A DNA stretch of 64,000 nucleotides from MA-ANB-1 sp965216445 (GTDB lineage: Bacteria > Actinomycetota > Acidimicrobiia > Spongiisociales > ZC4RG35): contig OZ244166.1 of NCBI GenBank assembly GCA_965216445.1, positions 2,418,001-2,482,000 on the forward strand, given 5' to 3'. Made by a program: the position numbers and the translations under genes. How positions within the stretch are numbered: the first letter of the stretch is position 1; each line of letters starts with the position of its first letter. The notes below the pieces were generated by a model. That model saw only the letters and a list, made by a program, of their open reading frames with translations, ran no database searches and was not told the origin of the DNA. Positions 9,215 through 18,212 of the stretch are shown one piece after another.

Positions 9215-10429
9215 TCAGGCGGAACCCAGAACCCCGAGGACATAATCGATGTCCGCCTCTGTGTGGTCGGCGTTCACCTGGAACCTGATTTCCTCATCGC
9301 CCTTCGGTACCACGGGAAAGTTGAGACCGGTGGCCAGGACTCCGTTGCCGAATAAGTGCTCGACCAACTCGGCGGTCCGGGAGGTGTCTCTGACCATTAG
9401 CGGCACCACCGGATGGGGGCCGGGAATCGTTTCCAAGCCGAGGTCAACCAGTCCGGTTTCAAAGCGTTTCGTCATGTCTGCCAGATGCGCCAGCATGTCC
9501 GACCCCTCTGGAGAGTCGAGGATGCTGACAGAAGCCTCCCCCGCAGCAGCCTCCCCCACCGTGATTGGGTTCGAGTAGATATACATGGGACCCCGCTCGC
9601 GCAGAAACGTTGTGACGGTCGAACTTGCGGTCACGTAGCCACCGTTCACACCAAAGGCCTTTCCGAGTGTCCCAATCAGAACGTCGGCAGCACCGTTAGT
9701 CACTTCCTCAGTCCCCCGACCGGTCGCCCCGAAGGCCCCAACCCCGTGGGAATCGTCCACCACAAGCAACACGTTCTCTTCGTATGAAGCGTCGTGCTTT
9801 CGACAAATCTCTGAGATCTGAGCCAGGTCGGCAAAGTCGCCGCGCATCGAAAAGACACCGTCGGTGACGACGATGGCCCTCACCGGATCTCCAGCTGCTT
9901 CCGCTAGCGCACGGTCGAGCCCGTCGTAGTCGAGATGGCCATAGACGTGCCGTTCCCGGGGGCGACTCATGCGGAGACCGTTGATTATGCAGTTGTGGTT
10001 CAGCTCATCGGAGAGGACAACCGTTTCTGGTGTGATCAGCGAGCTCAGAGTCGAGACGACAGCGGCGTATGCAGATGAATAGATGATCGCCGAAGGCCGA
10101 CCGTGAAACTCAGCCAAACGCCTTTCCAGGGCGACATGTGGGGCATAGGTTCCTGAGATGAATCTCACCGCCCCGGGTCCGGCACCAAATCGCCGAGCAG
10201 CCGACTCCTCGGCATCGATGACAGCGGGGTGGTGGGACATCCCGAGGTAACTGTTCGAGTTCATCCGCAAATAGGCCTGGTCACCGCCTTCGAGCACGTA
10301 GCGCCGCCCCATGCCATCAGCCGGCGGAAGTACGTCGGTGATGACAACTTCGCTCCCTTTGTCGGTGCCGGCGCGACGCAAGTCGGCAAGTTGACTCTCC
10401 AGATGGACATCGAGACGATCGTGGGGCAT
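9215..10429 (-). CDS. PLP-dependent 2-amino-3-ketobutyrate CoA ligase / BioF-type synthase
   Basis: A 404-residue alpha-oxoamine synthase, fold type I PLP enzyme, that joins an amino acid to an acyl-CoA with loss of CO2 or in reverse. Visible marks are NSNSYLGMSHHP, the glycine-rich RFGAGPGAVRFISGT, DDSHGVGAFGATGRG, and the PLP-Lys motif GTLGKAFGVNGGYV. The SHGVG/GRG pattern and the RFISGT start look more like glycine C-acetyltransferase (Kbl) than BioF, but I do not assign a symbol because the threonine dehydrogenase partner is not nearby. The gene is leftward and ends exactly where the alpha carboxylase subunit gene ends. Confidence 0.87.
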   Translation of the reverse strand: MPHDRLDVHLESQLADLRRAGTDKGSEVVITDVLPPADGMGRRYVLEGGDQAYLRMNSNSYLGMSHHPAVIDAEESAARRFGAGPGAVRFISGTYAPHVALERRLAEFHGRPSAIIYSSAYAAVVSTLSSLITPETVVLSDELNHNCIINGLRMSRPRERHVYGHLDYDGLDRALAEAAGDPVRAIVVTDGVFSMRGDFADLAQISEICRKHDASYEENVLLVVDDSHGVGAFGATGRGTEEVTNGAADVLIGTLGKAFGVNGGYVTASSTVTTFLRERGPMYIYSNPITVGEAAAGEASVSILDSPEGSDMLAHLADMTKRFETGLVDLGLETIPGPHPVVPLMVRDTSRTAELVEHLFGNGVLATGLNFPVVPKGDEEIRFQVNADHTEADIDYVLGVLGSA

Positions 10430-10523
10430 GGGCCGGTTTTAGCAGGTCGGCCCGCCGGAGAAAACCGGTCTCGGTGGACCGGAGGCAACCATGCCTTCGT
10501 TAGCCACGCCTACCCTCCCACCT

Positions 10524-11405
10524 ATGGACACCATAGGATTTATCGGGCTTGGGATCATGGGGACCGGCATGGCCAACAACCTCGTGAGTGCCGGTCACAG
10601 GGTGCTGGTCTGGAACAGGACGAAGGCGAAGACAGCCGGCGTGCCGGGAGCAGATGTCGCTCAGTCTGTCGGGAAGCTGGCCGACACAGCCAAGTTCGTC
10701 TTCATTTGTGTTTCGGACACTCCAGACGTAGAGGAAGTCAGCCTTGGACAGTCCGGGCTCCTGGAAAACATGAACGGTGGGATTGTTGTCGACCACTCGA
10801 CGATCTCGCCCCGCGCCACCCAACGATTGGCCGCGCAGGCTGCTGAGCATGGCATCAATTGGCTTGACGCTCCAGTGTCAGGAGGATCGGAGGGGGCGGC
10901 CGACGGGAACTTGGCCGTGATGGTCGGTGGAGATACCGCCTCCCTGAACGAAGTGAGGAGCTACCTCAAGGCTTACTCCTCTTCGATCGTCCACGTGGGC
11001 GAAGTGCCCGGCTCGGGCCAAACAGCCAAGATGGTGAATCAGGCTCTGGTAGTAATCAACCAGCTCGCAGTTTCTGAATCTCTTCTTCTCGCCGAAGCCG
11101 CTGGACTGGATCTGGAGCGAACGATCAGCGCCGTCGAGGGCGGTGCAGGTGGCTCCTGGATGCTGTCCAACCGTGGACCGCAAATGGTCAAGCGTGATTG
11201 GCGGCCAGGATTCACCATCGATCTGCAGCAGAAGGATCTACGACTGGTATTGGAGACGGCCGACGAACTCGGCGTCCCGATGCCGGGAGCGGCGCTGGTT
11301 TATCAGCTGTACCGCGGTCTCCAGGCCCAGGGACATGGCGCCGAAGGAAACCACGCTTTGGTCAAGGCATTGGAACAGATGACCGAAGTCCAGTTGGGCG
11401 GCTAG
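10524..11405 (+). CDS. NAD(P)-dependent 3-hydroxyisobutyrate-type dehydrogenase
   Basis: A 293-residue beta-hydroxyacid dehydrogenase. From ATG 10524 it starts MDTIGFIGLGIMGTGMANN, giving the Rossmann motif at residues 5-10; an upstream in-frame ATG at 10491 only adds 11 unrelated residues. The substrate motif APVSGGSEGA and the catalytic-Lys motif GSGQTAKMVNQ are intact, and the C-terminal helical part has GFTIDLQQKDLRLVLETA. The family includes 3-hydroxyisobutyrate dehydrogenase and tartronate semialdehyde reductase; valine breakdown would suit the neighbouring carboxylase and thiolase, but this is inference. Its stop shares a CTAG with the convergent peroxiredoxin stop. Confidence 0.9.
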   Translation: MDTIGFIGLGIMGTGMANNLVSAGHRVLVWNRTKAKTAGVPGADVAQSVGKLADTAKFVFICVSDTPDVEEVSLGQSGLLENMNGGIVVDHSTISPRATQRLAAQAAEHGINWLDAPVSGGSEGAADGNLAVMVGGDTASLNEVRSYLKAYSSSIVHVGEVPGSGQTAKMVNQALVVINQLAVSESLLLAEAAGLDLERTISAVEGGAGGSWMLSNRGPQMVKRDWRPGFTIDLQQKDLRLVLETADELGVPMPGAALVYQLYRGLQAQGHGAEGNHALVKALEQMTEVQLGG

Positions 11406-11845
11406 ACCTCCAGGAGCTCTTTCTTGATTCGGGCGACGTGTCCTTTCGCCCGGACGTTTCGCCAGGCTTCGACCAGCTCGCCGTCTTCGTCGAAGGCGAA
11501 GGTGGAACGGATCAGCCCAACGGTTGTCTTCCCATATGAGTTCTTCTCGCCCCAGGCACCAAGAGCTTCCGCCAACCTGTGGTCTTCGTCGCTGAGGAGG
11601 TCGAAGTTGAGGCCCTCCTTCTCGACGAATCTTGCGTTCTTCTCCGGCGTGTTGGGGCTGACACCAACGACCTTGTAGCCGACCTCGGCGAATGCCGCGT
11701 AGCTGTCTCTGAAGTCACAAGCCTCTGTAGTGCATCCAGGAGTCATTGCATTCGGGTAGAAGAACATGACGAGTTTCTCGCCACGAAAGTCAGCCTCCGT
11801 GACCGGTTCGCCGCGATGATTGCTGAGGTCAAACTTGAGTTTCAT
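11402..11845 (-). CDS. bcp: Peroxiredoxin, BCP/PrxQ type
   Basis: A 147-residue thiol peroxidase reducing hydroperoxides. The active site TPGCTTEACDFRD places the peroxidatic Cys and a second Cys five residues later, the atypical two-Cys arrangement of BCP/PrxQ. The thioredoxin-fold strand LVMFFYPN precedes it, and GVSPNTPEKNARFVEKEGLNF follows. Length is typical. The gene is leftward and overlaps the convergent dehydrogenase stop by 4 bases. Confidence 0.93.
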   Translation of the reverse strand: MKLKFDLSNHRGEPVTEADFRGEKLVMFFYPNAMTPGCTTEACDFRDSYAAFAEVGYKVVGVSPNTPEKNARFVEKEGLNFDLLSDEDHRLAEALGAWGEKNSYGKTTVGLIRSTFAFDEDGELVEAWRNVRAKGHVARIKKELLEV

Positions 11846-11869
11846 GTGCAGACGGTAACAAAGACCGCG

Positions 11870-12796
11870 TTATGCCTCAGCTGCGGCCTTCGCCTCTTTG
11901 GATTGGAGAAACGTTGCCCCTCCGGCAAGGAAACCGAGCCCGGCCGGTAGCCAGTAGGAGATGATCCGGAAGACGAGAACCGGGGCCACAGTGGTTCCCG
12001 CACCGAACCCATAAGTCGACAGGATGTAAACCAACCCGGCCTCGACGACACCCAGACCTCCCGGTGTCCCCGGTAGACCACCCACCAGCGACGAGAACCC
12101 GAAAGCAGCCGCAACTTCGACCGGGCCGATCTCGATACCAAATGCATGCAGGACGAGGCCGAGAGCTGCTGCCTCCATTCCGAGACGGAGCCAGATGAAA
12201 ATCTGCGACTGCCAACCCGGCATGTGGTTGACCATCGTGCCTTCGAGGCGTTTTCGGATAAACGAGGGTAGGTACCTGTTCAATGAGCCAAGACGTCCCG
12301 AGCCGAACATCAAGATGAGCCCAAGCCCAAGGGCAAAAGGTGCGGCCACCGTAAGGCTGATCGAGGCGATCTGGCCGGTCGGCCGAGCTATGAGGAGGGC
12401 TCCTCCAGTGAGAATCAGCAACCCCGAGTAGTTGAGTAGAACAGCCCTAATGGCCGGTCCTGTCGAGGAGTCAACCTCGTCCCTGACCGTCCATGACATG
12501 GCAACCGGTGTGATCGCTCCCCCGGCCGGGATGAGTCTTGCTGCTCCGGCGCCAACCAAGGCGCCCTTGAAGGCAGAAAACGGCTTCAGGTCTTGACCGG
12601 TCTCCTGTGTCGACTCACGGAATAACGCTCCAAAGAACCACTTGGCAGCGATCTGCGCTACACCCGCCAGGACGATCATGAGGGCCGCATAGGCGCTGAG
12701 GGGTGGGATGTCGACAGTATTGAGAACTATCACCATGACCACGACATAGACAACGGCCGCTACACCGGCGATCCAGGCAACCTTCTTTGGCGTCAT
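11870..12796 (-). CDS. Flippase-like integral membrane protein (LPG synthase TM domain family, UPF0104)
   Basis: A 308-residue polytopic membrane protein with about eight hydrophobic segments and the family features: an AARLIPAGGAITPVAMSW stretch and the later FGFSSLVGGLPGTPGGLGVVEAGL loop, which is the typical PGGxGxxE motif. Relatives are the transmembrane part of lysylphosphatidylglycerol synthase/MprF without the aminoacyltransferase, and are thought to move lipids across the membrane. Its start overlaps the stop of plsY by 4 bases, so both belong to a membrane lipid operon transcribed leftward. Confidence 0.85.
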   Translation of the reverse strand: MTPKKVAWIAGVAAVVYVVVMVIVLNTVDIPPLSAYAALMIVLAGVAQIAAKWFFGALFRESTQETGQDLKPFSAFKGALVGAGAARLIPAGGAITPVAMSWTVRDEVDSSTGPAIRAVLLNYSGLLILTGGALLIARPTGQIASISLTVAAPFALGLGLILMFGSGRLGSLNRYLPSFIRKRLEGTMVNHMPGWQSQIFIWLRLGMEAAALGLVLHAFGIEIGPVEVAAAFGFSSLVGGLPGTPGGLGVVEAGLVYILSTYGFGAGTTVAPVLVFRIISYWLPAGLGFLAGGATFLQSKEAKAAAEA

Positions 12797-13458
12797 GTAG
12801 TGGAGACTTCGTCCGCTGTCTCCCCATAATCCCGAGGCATGGGATCGCTGTCATATACGGCGCGTCGCACCGCATTGTTGAGTCCCGGTGCGGAATCGAT
12901 GTTGCCTTGCATCCGGCGGGCCATCAAAACAGTTGTCAGCAGCAGCAGGAAGAGAATCTCGGGGCCCGGCCTTCCAAGTGCCATGGCGACCAGAGGTAAC
13001 AGTCCCCAGCCGAGAAATCCCGCGACGCCTGAGCCGATCTTCCACCCAGCGACCGACCATCCTCCAACCCAGACCATCAGAATCGGGTCAAGTCCGACCA
13101 TGAGACCAGCCGACGTTGCCAGGCCGCGACCAGACCGGCCCCTCATAAAGATCGACCAGCTCTGTCCGGCAACAGCGGCAAGTCCCGCAACACCACTGGC
13201 TCCAAGACCCAGACCCATAGTGTGTCGAGCAATCAGAACGGGCCACAGGCCTTTGAGGCCATCGAGTATTGCCGCGATGAGACCCCATCCCGCTCCCACC
13301 GTGTGGGTGAGGTTCCCCGCACCTACGTTGCCGGAACCGGCTTTCCTGAGGTCAACACCATTGAGGCGAGCCAACAACTGCGTGGTCGGGATCGAACCCA
13401 CGACATAGGCAACCACGAGCAAAAGTGGGAGCCATATAACGTTGAGTGCGTCCGCCAT
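12793..13458 (-). CDS. plsY: Acyl-phosphate:glycerol-3-phosphate acyltransferase PlsY
   Basis: A 221-residue polytopic membrane acyltransferase making lysophosphatidic acid. The family motifs are clear: VVGSIPTTQLLAR in the first loop, then DLRKAGSGNVGAGNLTHTVG, and later GRSGRGLATSAG, corresponding to PlsY motifs 1-3. Length is at the usual ~200-residue size with a slightly longer C-terminal tail. It is first in a two-gene leftward operon with the flippase-like protein. Confidence 0.92.
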   Translation of the reverse strand: MADALNVIWLPLLLVVAYVVGSIPTTQLLARLNGVDLRKAGSGNVGAGNLTHTVGAGWGLIAAILDGLKGLWPVLIARHTMGLGLGASGVAGLAAVAGQSWSIFMRGRSGRGLATSAGLMVGLDPILMVWVGGWSVAGWKIGSGVAGFLGWGLLPLVAMALGRPGPEILFLLLLTTVLMARRMQGNIDSAPGLNNAVRRAVYDSDPMPRDYGETADEVSTT

Positions 13459-13497
13459 GTCAGTAAAAGTTAGTTTGTCAGACGCTCACTAACCACT

Positions 13498-15156
13498 TCA
13501 AACGAACAACGACTCCTCCGCAAGTGCCAATTCCAGCCGGAAAACGCTCTCTTCACCGTCTCTGCGGTAGCTCAGCCCGCCACCCATCAACTCTGCTAGG
13601 CGACGGGACACTGAGAGGCCAAGGCCCACCGAGCTTGAAACGCCAGTGTGCGCCGAGGCGTACGGTTCGAAAATCCGGTTGGCATCCCTCTCGGCGACCC
13701 CTTCTCCGTTGTCCCTGATCTCCAACCAAACCATCCCACGGTGAACGCCGCCCAGAACGCGCCGACGCGATCCTCCGTAGCGCTCCAGATTGGTCAAGAG
13801 GTTCCGCAACACCTGACGAATTCTCGGGCCATCGCCAATGGCAAGTGGAAGCGTGTCCGGTGTTTCTTCGAGGTGGATCCCAACTCCTTTGGTTGCGGCG
13901 GCCAGTTCTTTCGTGAGGTCGATCGCGCTCAACGCAACAGCCACAGTTCCCATCTCGGCGCGGGCAGCAACCAGCAAGTCGTCGATGATGTACGACATCT
14001 CCTGTGCCTGGCTAGCGACCAACTCGATCAGTTCGTCCCGTTCGACGCCCCCAAGGCCACCGTCGACCATCTCGGATGTCAGACCAACCACGGCGGTCAG
14101 CGGTGTCCTCAGTTCATGGCTGATCGAGGCAACGAACTCATCCTTGGATCGGATCAACTCCGCCATTGCGTCTTCTTTGGCCTTGAGATGAGTTACGTCG
14201 CCGAGAGCCACGAGAACACCGTCGGGCTGATCGCCACTCGAGACGTTTACGCCACGAAGGCTCAGCCAGATCTTGCGACCCGAGAACGTTGTCACATGGA
14301 TCTCGTGCTCCACATACTCGCGGCCCTCGACCAAGGCGACCAAGACCTCCATGAACGCGCCAATCCACCCACTGGTGAGCAACTTCGCATCCACATGGAG
14401 CAACTCGCCAGGGGGGACGTCGAGCAACTCGTGTGCAGCCCGGTTGGCCCTGACAACCTTCACGAGTCCGGCGGCCTTCCGCGTTATCTCCGGATAGGCG
14501 CCGAGGAAGCCGCGAATCCGTGTTGATCTGCCCGAGAATTCTGACTCGATGTAGTCCATGGCACGGACCCAATCGAGTTCAACAGCGGCAGTCGGGGACT
14601 GTTCGAACATGACCTGATAGCGACGATTGAGCTCTGTTGCCGCGTTGCGGACCATGTAGAAGATCGCCGAAGTGAAGGCAAAGCTGACCGACATTATGGC
14701 TCCGAGGGGAACCGCTTCCGAGGTCGGGATTGCCCAGACGAAAGGCACGGCAAGCATGGCCAGACCAATGACGATCGTCAGCGGAAGATGACGCGAGGTC
14801 ACGAACAGCATTGCAATCGAAGCGATCACCACAACTCCAAGGGCGGCGGCGACCAGAGTCGTGTCGTCACCAACGAGGGAATATACGGCAACAACGATGA
14901 TCGCAGTACCCAGAAGAGCCCACCCCGCATGCTCGCGATGAGTGACGATCTGGAGGGTGAACAACCCCGCACAGAGGACGGGACCGATCGCCTGCATGTA
15001 AAAGCTCTGGTCGCCAGTCAATAGCCCGATCAGGCCGAACAGCAGAACACAGAACCAGGCTGCTGCCGCGCCGACGCGAATGACTCGCTGGCTCAGGCGC
15101 GACATGTCGCCCGGCGAACCGAGAAGTGTTTCAGCGACGTGTGATTCTCTGGGCAT
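13498..15156 (-). CDS. Membrane-bound PAS histidine kinase
   Basis: A 552-residue sensor kinase. Residues ~20-160 hold six or so hydrophobic segments; a PAS-like region follows (about 180-310, including GVLVALGDVTHLKAKEDA). HisKA has SISHELRTPLTAVVGL with the phospho-acceptor His, and the ATPase domain has LLTNLERYG, DNGEGV and GLGLSVSRRLAELMGGG. A downstream ATG at 15105 (MSRLSQRVIRV) is an alternative start. No response regulator is adjacent, so it is an orphan kinase in this window. Signal unknown. Confidence 0.88.
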   Translation of the reverse strand: MPRESHVAETLLGSPGDMSRLSQRVIRVGAAAAWFCVLLFGLIGLLTGDQSFYMQAIGPVLCAGLFTLQIVTHREHAGWALLGTAIIVVAVYSLVGDDTTLVAAALGVVVIASIAMLFVTSRHLPLTIVIGLAMLAVPFVWAIPTSEAVPLGAIMSVSFAFTSAIFYMVRNAATELNRRYQVMFEQSPTAAVELDWVRAMDYIESEFSGRSTRIRGFLGAYPEITRKAAGLVKVVRANRAAHELLDVPPGELLHVDAKLLTSGWIGAFMEVLVALVEGREYVEHEIHVTTFSGRKIWLSLRGVNVSSGDQPDGVLVALGDVTHLKAKEDAMAELIRSKDEFVASISHELRTPLTAVVGLTSEMVDGGLGGVERDELIELVASQAQEMSYIIDDLLVAARAEMGTVAVALSAIDLTKELAAATKGVGIHLEETPDTLPLAIGDGPRIRQVLRNLLTNLERYGGSRRRVLGGVHRGMVWLEIRDNGEGVAERDANRIFEPYASAHTGVSSSVGLGLSVSRRLAELMGGGLSYRRDGEESVFRLELALAEESLFV

Positions 15157-15273
15157 AGGCTCTGGCGGGACCCCTGGGGCGGATATTGCTCTATCGGCGG
15201 AATCGACGCGAAACTGGAGTGGCTCGCCAACCTTGATATCGTCCCAATTACATCAAATCCCCCGGAGGTTTCC

Positions 15274-16830
15274 ATGTCGATGAAAATCACATACGCCACG
15301 ATGTCGGCAGACAACGAAGAGCTCAACAACGCCTACGAAGCAGCGGTTGAGGCAGTTCAAGATCGTCTCGGAAAGCACCACGGAGTATGGGTAAACGGTG
15401 AAGAGCGGACGGAGCGCGAGGAGTACGTCGAAACTTCGCCAATCGATCACGACCTGATCGTGGGTCGTTATGCCCAGGGGACAAAGGAGGACGTTGACGA
15501 TGCGGTTCGGGTCGCCAGCGGGTTCGCTGCCGAGTGGGAGGCCTGGGGATGGGAGAAACGGCGCGATCTAATGCTGCACGCCGCCGATCTCATGGACGCG
15601 GAGACCTTCGAACTCGCTGCCCTGATGTCATACGAGATCGGCAAGAACCGACTTGAAGCTTTGGGAGATGTTGCTGAGACCGTCGAATTCCTTCGGTACT
15701 ACGCACGCCAGATAACGGAACACAACGGCTTTGTGACCCCGTTGAGTGCTCTGTCGGACAACGAAGTCAACCAGTCGGTGATGAGGCCCTGGGGAGCGTG
15801 GGCAGTGATTTCGCCCTTCAACTTCCCTCTCGCCCTTTCCGGTGGGCCTTCTATCGGTGCCCTCATCACAGGAAACACAGTTGTGCTGAAACCGTCGAAC
15901 ACCGGAGCGCTGATGGCGCTCGAGTTCTATCGGATTATGAGAGAGGCCGGCCTTCCAGCACAAGCGCTCCATGTCGTAACGGGAGGCGACGAGATCGGCG
16001 ACCATCTTGCGCATCACCCCGACATCGACGGATTGACCTTTACCGGCTCGTACCCGGTTGGGATGTACCTCTACCGGACCGTCAACGAAAGCCGACCCAA
16101 GCCGGTCGCAGCTGAGATGGGTGGTAAGAACCCCGCGATCGTTGCGGCATCGGCCGATCTGGACGTGGCTGCACAAGGGGTGATGCGAGGGGCGTTTGGA
16201 TTGAGCGGGCAGAAATGCTCGGCTACGTCGAGGGTTTACGTCGAACAAGGCGTCTACGAAGATTTTGTCGCGAAATTGGTCAAGGAGACCGAGCAAATCA
16301 AGGTAGGCGACCCGATCGACCGATCCACTTTCATGGGTCCTGTCATAGACGAAGCTGCCGTGGAACGTTTCCAGAAGGCCGTGGGAGAAGTGAAGGACTC
16401 TGGGGGCAAGATCCTCCATGGTGGCGAGGTTCTAACCGACGGAGAGTTCGGTAAGGGCAACTACGTCGAGCCGACCATCGTGGAAGCACCACTCGACTCC
16501 TGGGTTTGGAAAGAGGAGCTCTTCATGCCTTTCGTCGCGGTCGCCCCTGTCGACTCAGTCGAGGACGCCTTGGAACTATCCAATGACACCGAATTCGGGC
16601 TCACCGCGGGATTGTTCTCCAACGACGACGCCGAAATCGAGGAATGGTTCAACAAGATCCAGGCCGGGGTCACCTACGTCAACCGCGCCGCTGGAGCAAC
16701 CACGGGAGCCTGGCCTGACATCCAGTCTTTTGGTGGATGGAAAGGTTCCGGAACTTCAGGAGCCGGTGGCGGCGGACCCTGGTATCTCCGCAATTTCCTC
16801 CGCGAGCAGTCACGGACACTGATCAAGTAG
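15274..16830 (+). CDS. NAD-dependent aldehyde dehydrogenase, likely 1-pyrroline-5-carboxylate dehydrogenase type
   Basis: A 518-residue aldehyde dehydrogenase. A strong ribosome site GGAGG at 15264-15268 sits six bases before the ATG. The catalytic Cys lies in GLSGQKCSATSRVYV, the oxyanion Asn in ISPFNFPLALSGG, and the general base region is VAAEMGGKNPAIV. The tail FGGWKGSGTSGAGGGGPWYL followed by FLREQSRT is typical of RocA-like glutamate-semialdehyde dehydrogenases in Actinobacteria. The enzyme would complete proline breakdown; the proline dehydrogenase gene is not in the window. It is monocistronic and followed by a run of hairpins. Confidence 0.88.
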   Translation: MSMKITYATMSADNEELNNAYEAAVEAVQDRLGKHHGVWVNGEERTEREEYVETSPIDHDLIVGRYAQGTKEDVDDAVRVASGFAAEWEAWGWEKRRDLMLHAADLMDAETFELAALMSYEIGKNRLEALGDVAETVEFLRYYARQITEHNGFVTPLSALSDNEVNQSVMRPWGAWAVISPFNFPLALSGGPSIGALITGNTVVLKPSNTGALMALEFYRIMREAGLPAQALHVVTGGDEIGDHLAHHPDIDGLTFTGSYPVGMYLYRTVNESRPKPVAAEMGGKNPAIVAASADLDVAAQGVMRGAFGLSGQKCSATSRVYVEQGVYEDFVAKLVKETEQIKVGDPIDRSTFMGPVIDEAAVERFQKAVGEVKDSGGKILHGGEVLTDGEFGKGNYVEPTIVEAPLDSWVWKEELFMPFVAVAPVDSVEDALELSNDTEFGLTAGLFSNDDAEIEEWFNKIQAGVTYVNRAAGATTGAWPDIQSFGGWKGSGTSGAGGGGPWYLRNFLREQSRTLIK

Positions 16831-16833
16831 CCG

Positions 16834-16970
16834 GGAACGCCTCCGGCGTTCCTTGCGGGTTGCTTCGCAACCCGTGGACTCAGCTCGCTTGAACCTATCC
16901 TTCCGTAGAGTTTGCTCCTCCCCCAGGAACGAAGTGACGTTGGGGGAGGTAGCCATTCCGCAAGGAATGG
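16834..16970. repeat. Cluster of four consecutive hairpins between convergent genes
   Basis: Four separate inverted repeats follow the aldehyde dehydrogenase stop. They are 16834-16852 (GGAACGCC, loop TCC), 16856-16874 (CGGGTTGC, loop TTC), 16917-16949 (CCTCCCCCA paired with TGGGGGAGG across a 15-base inner region) and 16953-16970 (CCATTCC, loop GCAA). All stems are perfect. The first may work as a terminator for the gene upstream, although no T-run follows. The convergent HisA-like gene ends at 17034. A REP-like palindromic unit is the alternative reading. Confidence 0.75.
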
Positions 16971-17033
16971 GCGGAGGGGGACGTTCCCACCACAAGTACT
17001 CTCCAAACGGGGATTCCCACCCTCCGGGTTGCC

Positions 17034-18104
17034 TTACTCGAATCTGACCGTCAACCCTCCAGGTCCGGCAACTTCCAGTCCTGCCGATGTGTTGACTGCC
17101 GAGTGGCCCTGAGATTCAAAGTGGGTTTTCCAGACATCAACATCCTCGACGATGAAGGTGATTGTCCCCTGCTGACCTGGAGATCCCTGGATGATCTCGA
17201 CCTGTTGACCTTCGCCCACTTCGAGGACCGTCCCTGAAACTCCCTGGCTAGGCGTGCGTAGACGCTCCAGGCCGACTTGCTTCTCCAAAAAGTCCAACGC
17301 CTCCGAAGCTGAGCCAACTGTGAGTGACTGACGGGCCGACATGAGACCACCGGGTGCCCGGTGTGGTCCGCGACCGGCCATGACCTCTTGGGCTTCTTCG
17401 ATCGTAAATCTTCCGGCCGTGACCTCACGCCCGACGATCACACCGCCGATATGGCGCCCTGCGGACTCCAGCCCGATCATCTTCCGGAGGTCCTCGAGGT
17501 GTCTCACGCCACCGGAGGCGATAACTGGCTCTTCGACGGTCGCCAAGGCCTCGGCGAGGATCTGGAAGTTGGGGGCGTCCTCCAGCGCATCGCGACCCGC
17601 TTCCGCCACCAGAAAGGCGACGACACCAGCCGACGACATCTCAATCATCACTTCTTCGAGATAACGACCGCTGTTCTGCGTCCACCCACGCGTTGCGATC
17701 TCTTCGTCTGTGCGGACGTCCAACGCAACAACGATCTTGTCGGGGTTCTGTCGGCATAGGTCCCACACCATGTTCTGGTTCTCGATAGCGGCAGTCCCCA
17801 TGACAATCCGCCACGCTCCTGCCTGGATGCACTTCTCCGCCTCAGCTTCGGATCTGATACCACCAGCCACTTGAACGTTGGCGTCAACCTCACCGATCAA
17901 GTCGTAGATCATCGAACGATTTCGGTCGTCCCCGTACGCCGCAGCATCCAAATCGACGATGTGGAGATGTTTGACACCCTGGTCAACCCAGTTGCGGGCT
18001 CGCCCGATCGGGTCGTTGTCTAGTGCGATCGCCTCGTCAAGCCCTCCATGGGGAAGCCGAACGGATAGACCCCCGAGAATGTTGACTCTGGCATATAGAT
18101 CCAT
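17034..18104 (-). CDS. HisA-like isomerase-fold protein with a C-terminal VOC-like domain
   Basis: A 356-residue protein. Residues 1-245 follow the HisA/PriA (beta/alpha)8 barrel: HLHIVDLDAA, VAGGIRSEAEAE, ALDV (Asp129) and VIASGGVRHLEDL keep both phosphate-binding glycine loops. However, the first catalytic Asp of HisA is Asn8 (ARVNILGG), confirmed in the DNA as AAC, and the loop that reads DxTxDGT in PriA is replaced by AEAGRDALEDAPN. Residues 255-356 form an extra domain (SASEALDFLEKQVGLERL, then GTITFIVEDVDVWKTHF) resembling glyoxalase/VOC proteins. No other his genes are nearby. It may be a working phosphoribosyl isomerase with altered chemistry or a paralogue with another substrate. Confidence 0.82.
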   Translation of the reverse strand: MDLYARVNILGGLSVRLPHGGLDEAIALDNDPIGRARNWVDQGVKHLHIVDLDAAAYGDDRNRSMIYDLIGEVDANVQVAGGIRSEAEAEKCIQAGAWRIVMGTAAIENQNMVWDLCRQNPDKIVVALDVRTDEEIATRGWTQNSGRYLEEVMIEMSSAGVVAFLVAEAGRDALEDAPNFQILAEALATVEEPVIASGGVRHLEDLRKMIGLESAGRHIGGVIVGREVTAGRFTIEEAQEVMAGRGPHRAPGGLMSARQSLTVGSASEALDFLEKQVGLERLRTPSQGVSGTVLEVGEGQQVEIIQGSPGQQGTITFIVEDVDVWKTHFESQGHSAVNTSAGLEVAGPGGLTVRFE

Positions 18105-18212
18105 GGGTGAAACCTAGCGACTCAACCTGTCGGGTGGGTAACCGGGGCCGAAAGGCGCAAAAGCCCAGCATTTGGTTGGGGAACGGTGCCGGTACCATCG
18201 CGCAACCACCAA

